This document shows, in pieces, positions 1 to 9,385 of a stretch of 64,000 nucleotides of DNA. The stretch covers positions 744,001 to 808,000 of the forward strand of contig NZ_AP012322.1 in the NCBI RefSeq assembly GCF_001025155.1, in the 5' to 3' direction. Source of the stretch: Bifidobacterium angulatum DSM 20098 = JCM 7096 (GTDB lineage Bacteria > Actinomycetota > Actinomycetes > Actinomycetales > Bifidobacteriaceae). Both the position numbers and the translations under genes were made by a program. The notes under the pieces are model-generated. The model saw nothing but the letters and a program-made list of their open reading frames with translations. It was not told the DNA's origin and did not search any database. Numbering within the stretch: position 1 is the first letter of the stretch; the number at the start of each line of letters is the position of its first letter.

Positions 1-100
1 AGGCCATCACCGGTTTCATTGATGCGCATCGGGTACGGTTCCGTATCCACGCGATGTGACGGCAGAGTCGCGGAACGTGTTCCGTTGCGAACACAAACCT

Positions 101-141
101 GATGGGGCCGGCTCCCTGATAGTCAAGGAGCCGGCCCCATC
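101..141 (-). terminator. perfect 15-bp hairpin downstream of the small minus-strand gene
   Basis: Arms 101-115 and 127-141 are perfect reverse complements around an 11-base loop. The hairpin lies 17 bases past the stop of the minus-strand gene at 158-418, so it probably ends the whole minus-strand unit (ABC exporter plus small gene). No T-tract follows on either strand. Bases 1-100 hold no gene I can support. Confidence 0.7.
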
Positions 142-157
142 AAGTATTGGTTGGATG

Positions 158-418
158 CTACTTCTTCTCCCGCACCGCATGCGGCCGTTCGGGAACCGGT
201 TTCAGACGGGCGATGGTGTCCGCCTCGATTCGGACGCGTTGCGCCGGGCGCGAACCATTGGCAGCGGCATCACGCATCAGATCGAGCGTATAACCGTTCC
301 ATGATTCCACATGCCCCACGTAATCGCGGAATTTGGTTCGACCATCCGTAGGATCCACCCCCTCGATCACACGCACCACGATGCGTGCGCCGGTAGGGAT
401 TTCGCGAGGTAAAGCCAT
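158..418 (-). CDS. small conserved protein, SH3-like (86 aa)
   Basis: This is an 86-residue cytosolic protein of unknown function. Its pattern, GARIVVRV near the start, DYVGHVE in the middle and LKPVPERP near the end, resembles the small SH3-like domain found at the N terminus of some actinobacterial acetyltransferases; here it stands alone. That similarity is my pattern reading, not a search result. The start was chosen because GGAGGC lies just upstream of the ATG at 418; the frame stays open further upstream but runs into the permease gene. It follows the ABC exporter permease by 11 bases and is probably its last co-transcribed gene. The C terminus is strongly basic. Confidence 0.75.
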   Translation of the reverse strand: MALPREIPTGARIVVRVIEGVDPTDGRTKFRDYVGHVESWNGYTLDLMRDAAANGSRPAQRVRIEADTIARLKPVPERPHAVREKK

Positions 419-429
419 AGGGAGCCTCC

Positions 430-3287
430 TTACTCCGAAGCGACGGCGTCCAGCACGGGTGCCTTCAACGCACGGCGCGAAGGAGGCAGCGAGGCGAGAA
501 CGCCTATACCTATCGACAGTAGCAGGAACACGCCGAGTTGTCCCCAAGGAATCGCCAGCTGCTCCATACCACTTGCCTTATAGGTCTGTTGGATCACCAC
601 GCCGGCAGCGGTTCCCACCACCAGGCCGATAACGGTGCCGAGGACGGAGATCAGCGCCGCCTCTATGGCCAGCATGCCACGGATCTTCGCCTTGGATGTG
701 CCGATGGCGCGCAACAGGCCGATCTCACGTGTGCGTTCCGAAACGCTTAGGGCCAACGTGTTCACGATGCCGAAGATCGCGATGATGATCGACAATGCCA
801 GCAGCGCGTATAGCACGATCAGCATCTGATCGACCAGCGAGCTCACCGTGGACTTGTATTCGTCGTGATCCTGCACCGTCAGCACATAGTAGGGCTTCGT
901 CTGCTTGAGGATCTTGCCGCGCAGTCCGGCTACATCGGAGCCGTGCCGTGCGGTGACGAACACCATGATGGTGAACAGCGCCTCCTTGTTCGTCAGATTC
1001 TCCGCCTGTTCGTCGTTCATGAACACCGCCGTGCGATACACGGAATTGGAGATGATCGCGCCGATACGCCTGACGGCCTTGGTCGGCTCATCCTTGGTCT
1101 TGACCAGTGTGGCCGGGTCGACATTCTGCGCGTCGGCCACCGCCTGTTGGGCCTCATCGGCCTTGGCCTTGGCACCGGCCTGGTCGCCGGCGGCAAGCAG
1201 GGTCTGCGCTTCGGTCTGCAACGATTGCACCTTGGCCTGCACCTGCGCCTGATAATCGGCCTGGGCCTTCGCCGTGGCCTCCTGATCAACCACCACGCGT
1301 TTGCAGGTGACGGTGACCTTGTCGCCGATCTTCCAATCCCGATCCTTAGCGAGCTTTTCGCCTACGACCAGTTCGCCGCGGCGCAACGCCTTGTCGGCAT
1401 TGCCCTGCGCGGCCACGGGATCCATCACGTCGGAGAACACGGTGGGCTGTTCGGCGAACGCCAAAGCCGTTTCGCCATCGAACTTGGCATTCATCATCAT
1501 GCGGCTCACCGACACGGATTTCACATCCTTGATGCCTTTGATGTCGTTGACGGCCTTATCGGGGATCTGCCCGTTGGTCGACGAGACGATGTAGTCGGTT
1601 TTCAAACCGCTGTCGATAATGCCGGCCACGGATGCGTTCACGGACGAGGCGACCACGCCAAGGCAACTGACGATGGCCACGCCCACGAATAGCGCGGCGG
1701 CGGTATTGGACGTGCGGCGCTTCTGGCGCGACAGGTTGCGCATCGCCAGACGGCCGGCAACAGGGAACAGCAGCGACGGAATCCAGCCGAGCACCACGCT
1801 CGCCGTTTCCACCAACGCGGGGCCGACCATGATCACGCCGATGACCACGCATGCCGCGCCGATGCCGAGCATCCAGCCGGTGCCGAGCGCATCGGCCAGC
1901 GCATTCACCGCAGCAACGGATGTCGGCTCCTTGCCGTCTGCCGCGCCGATACGCCAGCACAGTATCCATGAGAGCGCGCCGATCAGCGTGATGATGCCGC
2001 CGGCGATGGCACGCGGGGCGACGGAAGGCTCCGGGTTGACGGTTTCGTTCATCGCCTGGATCGGCGGTGCCAACGCGGCTCTGCGAGCCGGCAGCACAGC
2101 GCCGATCACCGCGACCACGATGCCGACCACAAGTCCGACAAGCATATCGTTGGGGGTCGGTGTAACCGATCCCGTCATCGGTGTGCCCAGTTGCGCCAGC
2201 AGGGCCGCGATGCCTTTGACCATGCCCCAGCCGAGCGCGATGCCGGCGACCGACCCGACCAGACCCAGAATCAGCGCCTGGATGATCACCGTAAGGAACA
2301 CCTGCCCGCTGGAAGCGCCGATCGATCGGAGCAGCGCGTATCCGCGCATGGATTCACGTACGATCATCGAGAAGGTGTTGGCGATGATGAACGATCCGAC
2401 GAACAGTGCGATCACTGCGAAGATCAGAATCAACGGCTGGATGAATCCCAGCATCTCCTTGCTGCTTTTGGAGCTTTCGTCACGCATCTGGTCGCCGGTG
2501 ATCGCATGGGCCTTGGATGAGCGGGGGAGCGCCTTGTTGATGCGATCGGCGAGTTCCTGCTGCTGGGCGGCGGTAAGCGGCGAGCCGCCGTTGGCGGAGC
2601 CGTAGACGCCGATGTTCTGCGTCTGCCCGCTCTGGCCGCTGTTCTGCTCGTAGAGGTCTTTGACCACATTGCCGGGCACTGCGATGAGCAGGGCGCCGGC
2701 CTGCGAGGAATCGGTGGAAAACGATCCCACGATCTTTACGTCCTCCGGGCCGGAGGGGTAGACGAGCGTCGTGGTATCGCCGATGCCAAGCCCCGACTGT
2801 TCGAGCGCGAACGTGTGGAGGGCGATCTCATGCCGGTTCTTCGGCCAGTCGCCGTGTTCGAGATGCGCCGAACGCCATGCCTTGCCGTTGATGGCGACGG
2901 TGATGCCGGACATGCCGCTGGAAACCGCATTGCCGTCCTTGCCCACCAGCGTGAGTACGCCGCTGACGGACGTGTCGGCGGTGGCATCCTTTACGCCATT
3001 CACCTTGCTGATGGTGGTCGTCAGGGAGGTGTCGATCATGTTGTACGTTGCGGTGGAGGTGTCGGAATCCGAATCCGTCGACATGGTTTCGTCATCATGT
3101 TGTTCCTCGCTGCCGCGCACGTACACATCATGGTCGGCATTGGTCGCCATCATCTCGTCGACCTGATTGTTCAGCATTTCACGGAAACAGAACGATCCGA
3201 CCACGAACGAGACGCCAAGGGCGATGGCGATGATCGACAGAAGGAATCGTGAGAAATGGGCGCGTGCGTCGCGCAAACCTACGCGGA

Positions 3288-3291
<4 letters not shown>
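430..3291 (-). CDS. FtsX-like ABC transporter permease (MacB/LolC type, 953 aa)
   Basis: This is the membrane subunit of a MacB/LolCDE-type ABC system. Such systems usually move lipoproteins, peptides or drugs by mechanotransmission; the substrate here is unknown. A TM helix at about residues 15-35 is followed by a large extracellular domain and a first FtsX block of three helices (about 285-400). More helices follow, then a second extracellular domain and a C-terminal FtsX block containing SERTREIGLLRAIG. Two FtsX blocks in one chain match the fused actinobacterial form. The second extracellular domain has an Ala/Gln/Lys-rich, coiled-coil-like insertion at about residues 662-732. The start overlaps the stop of the ATPase gene by four bases (ATGA), so the two are translationally coupled. 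Confidence 0.9.
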
Positions 3292-4289
<998 letters not shown>

Positions 4290-4387
4290 GATCCCTCGCT
4301 TTTCTCGGTCATCCCATGGTGACGAATGCCTTACCTATGTCAAGTCAAGTCTATACAAGGGGAAGTATTCGGGTAGTGTGGCGTGAT

Positions 4388-5338
4388 ATGGCCGATTGCA
4401 CGTTCGAAAAGCATATCCGGGAATTCGAAACCTATTTGGGGGCGAACCGGGGGTTGAGCGGGAACACGTTGAAGTCCTACCGTACCGATGTGCTCGACTG
4501 CTTGACGTATCTGGAATCGCAGGGCATCGAAGCCCTCGACGAAATCACCATCGACGATTTGCGCGGTTGGATGGGCCAACGTTCCCCGTCCCACGCGCGC
4601 AGCAGCATGGCGCGAGGCGTGGTAGCGGTGCGATGCTTCTTCTCCTGGGGCTACGAGCATGGCATTATCCGCACGAATCCGGCTAGCGCGCTGAAGACGC
4701 CGAAGATCGCCGACACCCTGCCCACGGTGCTGTCCGAGGATCAGGCCGAGCGGCTTATGGACCGGGAGGACGAGACCGCGGCGCAAAGTCCCGACGACCC
4801 GAAGGCGTTGCGTGATGCGGCGATACTCGAGTTGCTTTATGCCACGGGCATTCGCGTCGCCGAGCTGGTGGGACTTGATATAGCCGATGTCGATTTCTCC
4901 AACCGTACCGTCAAGGTGACGGGCAAGGGTAATAAGCAGCGGGTGGTGCCGTTCGGCCTGCCGGCGGCGCATGCCGTGGAAGCATGGTTGAAGCATGGGC
5001 GGCCAAGCGTGCTGGAATCGTGTTCGGGCATGCAGCGTACGGATGGTGACGCTGATGACGCCATGCGGGCGCTGTTTCTCGGCATGCGCGGACGGAGACT
5101 GGATCAGCGCATGGCACGGCGCGTGGTGCATGACGCGGCGCGGAGGGCCGGTGTGCCGGATGTCGGCCCGCACGCTTTACGACACTCGGCTGCTACGCAT
5201 CTGCTGGATGGGGGAGCGGATCTGCGTGAAGTGCAGGAGATGCTGGGGCATTCCTCGCTGAAGACGACACAGCGGTATACGCATGTGTCCATTGAACAGC
5301 TTGCCGCGCGGTATCGTCAGGCGTTTCCTCGCGCATAA
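4388..5338 (+). CDS. xerC: site-specific tyrosine recombinase XerC
   Basis: XerC acts with XerD to resolve chromosome dimers at dif. The N-terminal SAM-like DNA-binding domain spans about residues 1-95 and the catalytic domain follows. Catalytic residues by position are R156 (GIRVAELV), K180 (TGKGNKQR), H262 and R265 (HALRHSAATHLL), H288 (LGHSSLKT) and nucleophile Y297 (QRYTHV). The length of 316 aa is normal. The frame is open upstream to 4316. I chose the ATG at 4388 because homologues begin near this point and because TAGTGT (4374-4379) lies 8 bases before it, which fits a leaderless transcript; no good ribosome binding site is visible. Confidence 0.93.
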   Translation: MADCTFEKHIREFETYLGANRGLSGNTLKSYRTDVLDCLTYLESQGIEALDEITIDDLRGWMGQRSPSHARSSMARGVVAVRCFFSWGYEHGIIRTNPASALKTPKIADTLPTVLSEDQAERLMDREDETAAQSPDDPKALRDAAILELLYATGIRVAELVGLDIADVDFSNRTVKVTGKGNKQRVVPFGLPAAHAVEAWLKHGRPSVLESCSGMQRTDGDADDAMRALFLGMRGRRLDQRMARRVVHDAARRAGVPDVGPHALRHSAATHLLDGGADLREVQEMLGHSSLKTTQRYTHVSIEQLAARYRQAFPRA

Positions 5339-5342
5339 CGCG

Positions 5343-5392
5343 CATAAGCCATGTAAGAGTCGCAGGTTTTACGCTTATGGCGCAAACCTGCG
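5343..5392 (+). other. interleaved inverted repeats, pseudoknot-like
   Basis: Two complementary pairs are interlaced just after xerC. CATAAGC (5343-5349) pairs with GCTTATG (5373-5379), and CGCAGGTTT (5361-5369) pairs with AAACCTGCG (5384-5392). The order arm1-arm2-arm1'-arm2' is the topology of an H-type pseudoknot, although either hairpin could form alone. It may be the 3' end of xerC mRNA or part of the leader of the peptide-binding gene. Confidence 0.45.
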
Positions 5393-5399
5393 GATGCTG

Positions 5400-5427
5400 C
5401 CGTGCGAAGTATGTGGACTTCGCACGG
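5400..5427 (+). terminator. 11-bp perfect hairpin after xerC
   Basis: CCGTGCGAAGT (5400-5410) pairs perfectly with ACTTCGCACGG (5417-5427) around a 6-base loop. There is no T-tract after it. It is the best candidate for the xerC terminator. Confidence 0.5.
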
Positions 5428-5483
5428 GAATGGCGGGCTTGCGCACGGCTGTCTGCGACGTGGGCCACAATGGTGAGCACATG

Positions 5484-5535
5484 TCAAAGGGGCTTGATGC
5501 CAGGCGTCCGTGTGATGCCGCATCCGCCCCTTTGA
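5484..5535 (+). promoter_or_regulatory. leader stem-loop upstream of the oligopeptide-binding gene
   Basis: TCAAAGGGGC (5484-5493) pairs perfectly with GCCCCTTTGA (5526-5535) around a 32-base loop, ending 45 bases before the start of the binding-protein gene. It probably lies in the 5' untranslated region, where it could stabilise the mRNA or control expression. No known riboswitch class was recognised. Confidence 0.45.
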
Positions 5536-5580
5536 TATTCACGGGTGCCGTTAAAGCGGCCCATCAAATAGGAGAAATAT

Positions 5581-7224
5581 ATGAAGAACAAGGCATTGAC
5601 TGTCGCAGCTGTGGTGTGTGCCGCCGCGATGATGCTGAGTGGCTGCGGTTCCAGCAGCTCCAGCTCTGACAGCAATATCATCACTGCGTACAATTCCGAA
5701 CCTCAGAAGAACCTGATCCCCAGCAACATCAACGAGACCGGCGGCGGCAAGCCGGCCGACCTGCTGTTCGCCCGTCTGGTGTCCTTCGATGCCAAGGGCA
5801 ACCCGAGCAACGAGATCGCCGATTCCATCACTCCGAACGGCGACGCAACCCAGTACACCATCAAGCTGAAGGACTGGAAGTTCGCCAACGGCCAGACCGT
5901 GAAGGCGGAGAACTTCACCAAGGCATGGAGCTATGCCGCCAACGCCAAGAACGCCATGATCTGCTCCTCCTTCTTCAACACCATCGCCGGCTACGACGAT
6001 CTGCAGAAGACCAGCGGCCTCAAGGGCACCGAGCAGCTTTCCGGCCTGAAGGTCGTCGACGACAAGACCTTCACCGTCACCCTGAGCCAGCCCGACTCCG
6101 TGTTCCCGCTGAAGGTGGGCTACACCGCGTTCGCCCCGCTGCCGGACTCCTTCTTCAAGTCCGCTCAGGCGGCCAAGGACTTCGGCCAGAACCCGAAGGA
6201 CGGCTGCACCGGTCCGTACGTGTTCGATCACTGGGACCACAACAAGGAAATCGGCATGCTCAAGAACGCGAGCTACACCGGTAACCGCAAGGTCCAGAAC
6301 GATGGCGTGACCTTCAAGGTCTACACCTCCGACGTCGCCGCCTACTCCGATATTCAGGCTGGCAACCTCGACGTGATGGAATCCATTCCGGCGGCCCAGA
6401 CCAAGACCTTTGAGAAGGATTCCAAGGTGCAGGCCTACAACAAGGCCGGCTCCACGATCCAGACCTTCACCATCCCCGCCAGCCTCGAGCACTTCCAGAC
6501 CAACACCGAGGAAGGCCAGCTGCGTCGCCAGGCCATCTCCATGGCCATCGACCGTTCCGCCATCACCGACAAGGTGCTTTCCGGCACCGGCACCCCGACC
6601 CTTGACTTCACCTCCCCGATGACCCCGGGCTACTCCAAGAGCCTGAAGGGCAACGAGGTGCTCAAGTACAACAAGGCCAAGGCCAAGGAACTGTGGAAGA
6701 AGGCCGACGCCATCTCCAAGTTCACCGGCAAGCTCACCTTCTCCTACAACGCCGATGGCGGCCATGAGCCGATCTACAAGGCCGTCGTCAACTCCATCAA
6801 CAACACGCTGGGCTCCGAAGTGGCCGCCACCAACCCGATGCCGACCTTCAACGAGTTCCGTGACGCCGTCACCAACCGCAAGATGACCGGCGCCTTCCGC
6901 ACCGGCTGGCAGCCGGATTACCCGTCCGCCGAGAACTACCTGTTCCAGATCTTCGATTCGAAGGCTGCGGACGGCAACGGCTCCAACGATGGCGATTACA
7001 AGAACCCCGAGTTCGACGCCATGCTCGACAAGGCCTACGCCACCACCGACGCCGATGCTGCCAACAAGCTGTACCAGCAGTCCGAGGAGCTTCTGCTCAA
7101 GGAGCTGCCGGCCTTCCCGCTCTACAATGAGAACGCCCGCGGTGTCGCTTCCAAGAACGTGAAGAGCGGTTTCGCCATGAACTGGCAGAACCTGCCGACC
7201 TACGAGAAGATGACCAAGAAGTGA
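5581..7224 (+). CDS. oppA: oligopeptide ABC transporter substrate-binding lipoprotein
   Basis: This is an extracellular peptide-binding lipoprotein of the SBP_bac_5 (OppA/DppA) family that feeds peptides to the permeases encoded downstream. The signal peptide ends in the lipobox LSGC with lipidated Cys22, followed by a Ser-rich linker. The body has the family's layout: an early GGKPADLLFARL segment, IADSITP, and a C-terminal lobe with RTGWQPDYPSAENYLFQIF. The length of 547 aa is typical. A ribosome binding site (GGAGAAA) precedes the ATG. A strong terminator follows, so the gene probably yields a separate abundant transcript, as is common for binding proteins. Confidence 0.93.
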   Translation: MKNKALTVAAVVCAAAMMLSGCGSSSSSSDSNIITAYNSEPQKNLIPSNINETGGGKPADLLFARLVSFDAKGNPSNEIADSITPNGDATQYTIKLKDWKFANGQTVKAENFTKAWSYAANAKNAMICSSFFNTIAGYDDLQKTSGLKGTEQLSGLKVVDDKTFTVTLSQPDSVFPLKVGYTAFAPLPDSFFKSAQAAKDFGQNPKDGCTGPYVFDHWDHNKEIGMLKNASYTGNRKVQNDGVTFKVYTSDVAAYSDIQAGNLDVMESIPAAQTKTFEKDSKVQAYNKAGSTIQTFTIPASLEHFQTNTEEGQLRRQAISMAIDRSAITDKVLSGTGTPTLDFTSPMTPGYSKSLKGNEVLKYNKAKAKELWKKADAISKFTGKLTFSYNADGGHEPIYKAVVNSINNTLGSEVAATNPMPTFNEFRDAVTNRKMTGAFRTGWQPDYPSAENYLFQIFDSKAADGNGSNDGDYKNPEFDAMLDKAYATTDADAANKLYQQSEELLLKELPAFPLYNENARGVASKNVKSGFAMNWQNLPTYEKMTKK

Positions 7225-7247
7225 TCGTTCTTCTCTGATCGGGATGA

Positions 7248-7280
7248 AGGAGCGAAGGCCTGAAAGCCCTCGCTCCTTTT
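7248..7280 (+). terminator. rho-independent terminator after oppA
   Basis: AGGAGCGA (7248-7255) pairs with TCGCTCCT (7270-7277), with extra GGC/GCC pairing inside, followed by a T-rich tail. The gap from 7281 to 7467 must then hold a promoter for the permease genes. TAGACT near 7370 is a possible -10 box, but I see no convincing -35. Confidence 0.85.
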
Positions 7281-7467
7281 TCTTTATTCGTCGACCGTGT
7301 TTTCTGGTCATTTTCTGATCGTTTGCTGACCGCTTTCTGGACGTCTCGGGGCCAAGTCAGTGCATGGGGTAGACTGTCACAGTATTTAATGACCATGCAT
7401 GAGATAGCCGCCTTATGGTCGAACGATGCCGGGCGGCGTGCGAATGGTCGTGGAACAAGGAGTTTCT

Positions 7468-8394
7468 ATGGGCAAGTATCTTCTGCGCCGCGTGCTGCAG
7501 GTGATCCCCGTGGTTCTCGGCACGACGTTACTGGTATATGCCCTCGTCTTTGCCCTGCCCGGCGATCCCGTAAAGGCGATGTTCGGCGACAAACCCGTCA
7601 ATCCGGCTGTTGCGGCTCAGATCCGAGCCGAATACAACCTGGACAAGCCGTTCATCGTCCAGTATTTCATCTTCCTGAAGAACGCACTGACGCTTGACTT
7701 CGGCAAGACCTTCTCCGGGCAGCTCGTCATCGACGAGATCGGACGCGCATTCCCCGTCACCATCAAGCTGGCGATCATGGCCTTCGTGTTCGAAGCGATC
7801 TTCGGCGTCGTCTTCGGCGTCATCTCCGGCCTGAAGAAGGGCAAGTGGTACGACACCGTCATCCTGATCGTCTCCCTGCTGCTCATCTCCGTGCCGACCT
7901 TCGTCACCGGCTTCCTTGGCCAGTACTTCCTTGGCGTCAAATGGAGCATTCTGCCGGTCACCGCAGGCAACGACCCGACCTTCATCGACCTGCTGATGCC
8001 GGCCATGGTGCTCGGATCGGTATCGATGGCATACATCATCCGTCTCACCCGTTCCGAGATTTCCTCGAATATCGCCGAGGACTACGTGCGCACCGCACGT
8101 GCCAAGGGCATGAGCAACAGGCAGGTCATGCTGCGCCACGTGCTGCGCAACTCCCTGATCCCGGTGGTCACCTACCTTGGCCAGGACATTGCGGCTCTTA
8201 TGGGTGGCGCCATGATCTCCGAGACCATCTTCAACATCCACGGCATCGGCTGGCTGACCTACCAGAGCATCCTCAAGGGCGAAGGCAACCTCGTGGTGTC
8301 CATCGTGACGCTGCTCATGCTGATCTTCGTGGTCTGCAATCTTATCGTCGATCTGCTGTACGCGGCACTCGATCCGCGTATCCGCTACGCCTGA
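7468..8394 (+). CDS. oppB: oligopeptide ABC transporter permease OppB
   Basis: This is the first membrane subunit of the peptide importer (308 aa). It begins with the family-typical MGKYLLRRVLQVIPVVLG helix and has about six TM segments. The EAA coupling motif is RTARAKGMSNRQVMLRHVLRN, and the C-terminal signature ISETIFNIHGIGWL is a DppB/OppB hallmark. The frame is open to 7426, but the ATG at 7468 has AAGGAG seven bases upstream and matches homologue starts. It is followed after 24 bases by oppC. Confidence 0.93.
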   Translation: MGKYLLRRVLQVIPVVLGTTLLVYALVFALPGDPVKAMFGDKPVNPAVAAQIRAEYNLDKPFIVQYFIFLKNALTLDFGKTFSGQLVIDEIGRAFPVTIKLAIMAFVFEAIFGVVFGVISGLKKGKWYDTVILIVSLLLISVPTFVTGFLGQYFLGVKWSILPVTAGNDPTFIDLLMPAMVLGSVSMAYIIRLTRSEISSNIAEDYVRTARAKGMSNRQVMLRHVLRNSLIPVVTYLGQDIAALMGGAMISETIFNIHGIGWLTYQSILKGEGNLVVSIVTLLMLIFVVCNLIVDLLYAALDPRIRYA

Positions 8395-8418
8395 TCAGGA
8401 AAGGAGATCCAAGGAAAT

Positions 8419-9369
8419 ATGACTGATATGACCACCCTTCCCGGTCAGGAGCGTTACGTCGCCCCTCTGGACGAGACCCCGTTGCAGGACGTCGACAAGG
8501 TTGACGAGAACGCACCGGCCAGCAGCATGTGGGCCGATGCATGGCGCACGCTGCGCAGGAACCCGATGTTCATCATCTCCGGCCTGCTCATCGTCTTCAT
8601 CGTGATCGTGGCGCTGTTCCCCGCCCTGTTCACCAAGCAGAACCCGAACTACTGCACGTTGGAGAACTCCCTGGCCCCGGCTTCCGCCGGTCACCCCATG
8701 GGCTTCGACTTCCAGGGCTGCGACGTGTACACCCGTGTCGTCTATGGCACCCGCACCTCGCTGAGCGTCGGCCTGTGCGCCACCATCCTTGTGGTGCTTC
8801 TGGGCACGATCATCGGCGCCATCGCCGGCTTCTTCGGCGGCTGGATCGACTCCGTGCTGAGCCGTTTGACCGACATCTTCCTGGCACTGCCGATTCTGCT
8901 TGGCGCGATCGTCGTGCTGCAAATGTTCAAGACCAACAGCTCGATCTGGAAGATCGTGCTCGTTATGGCGTTGTTCGGCTGGACATCCACCGCACGCATC
9001 GCTCGTGGTGCCGTGATGGAAGCGAAGAACCTTGAGTTCAACACCGCATCCACCGCTTTGGGCTCATCGCCGATGCGCAATCTGTTCCGCCATATTCTGC
9101 CGAATTCGCTGGCTCCGATCATCGTGATCGGCACCACCTCGCTGGCCACCTACATCGTGCTCGAAGCCACGCTGAGCTTCCTTGGCGTCGGTCTGCCGAG
9201 CACCACCGTCAGCTGGGGCGGCGACATCTCCCAGGCGCAGACCAGCCTGATGACGAACCCGATGGTGCTGTTCTACCCGTCCGCGGCATTGGCCATCACC
9301 GTGCTGTCGTTCATCATGATGGGCGATGCGGTGAAGGATGCCCTTGACCCGAAGAGCCGTACGCTCTGA
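8419..9369 (+). CDS. oppC: oligopeptide ABC transporter permease OppC
   Basis: This is the second membrane subunit of the peptide importer (316 aa). It has the OppC/DppC layout: a cytosolic N terminus of about 45 residues, a first helix at about 48-68, the periplasmic-side segment with HPMGFDFQGCDVYTRVVYG, then five helices. The EAA loop NTASTALGSSPMRNLFRHIL couples it to the ATPase. A good AGGAG ribosome binding site precedes the ATG. The ATPase gene follows after 16 bases. Confidence 0.93.
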   Translation: MTDMTTLPGQERYVAPLDETPLQDVDKVDENAPASSMWADAWRTLRRNPMFIISGLLIVFIVIVALFPALFTKQNPNYCTLENSLAPASAGHPMGFDFQGCDVYTRVVYGTRTSLSVGLCATILVVLLGTIIGAIAGFFGGWIDSVLSRLTDIFLALPILLGAIVVLQMFKTNSSIWKIVLVMALFGWTSTARIARGAVMEAKNLEFNTASTALGSSPMRNLFRHILPNSLAPIIVIGTTSLATYIVLEATLSFLGVGLPSTTVSWGGDISQAQTSLMTNPMVLFYPSAALAITVLSFIMMGDAVKDALDPKSRTL

Positions 9370-9385
9370 GCAAGGAGGAGAAACA

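Noticed and set aside
4388..5338. XerC as an integrase of a mobile element
   Set aside because: All residues and the length fit the housekeeping XerC; no attachment site repeats, tRNA or phage genes are adjacent.
5551..7311. A 586-codon minus-strand frame across oppA
   Set aside because: It is antisense to a convincing binding-protein gene, with repetitive Gly/Val/Leu composition; codon-bias shadow.
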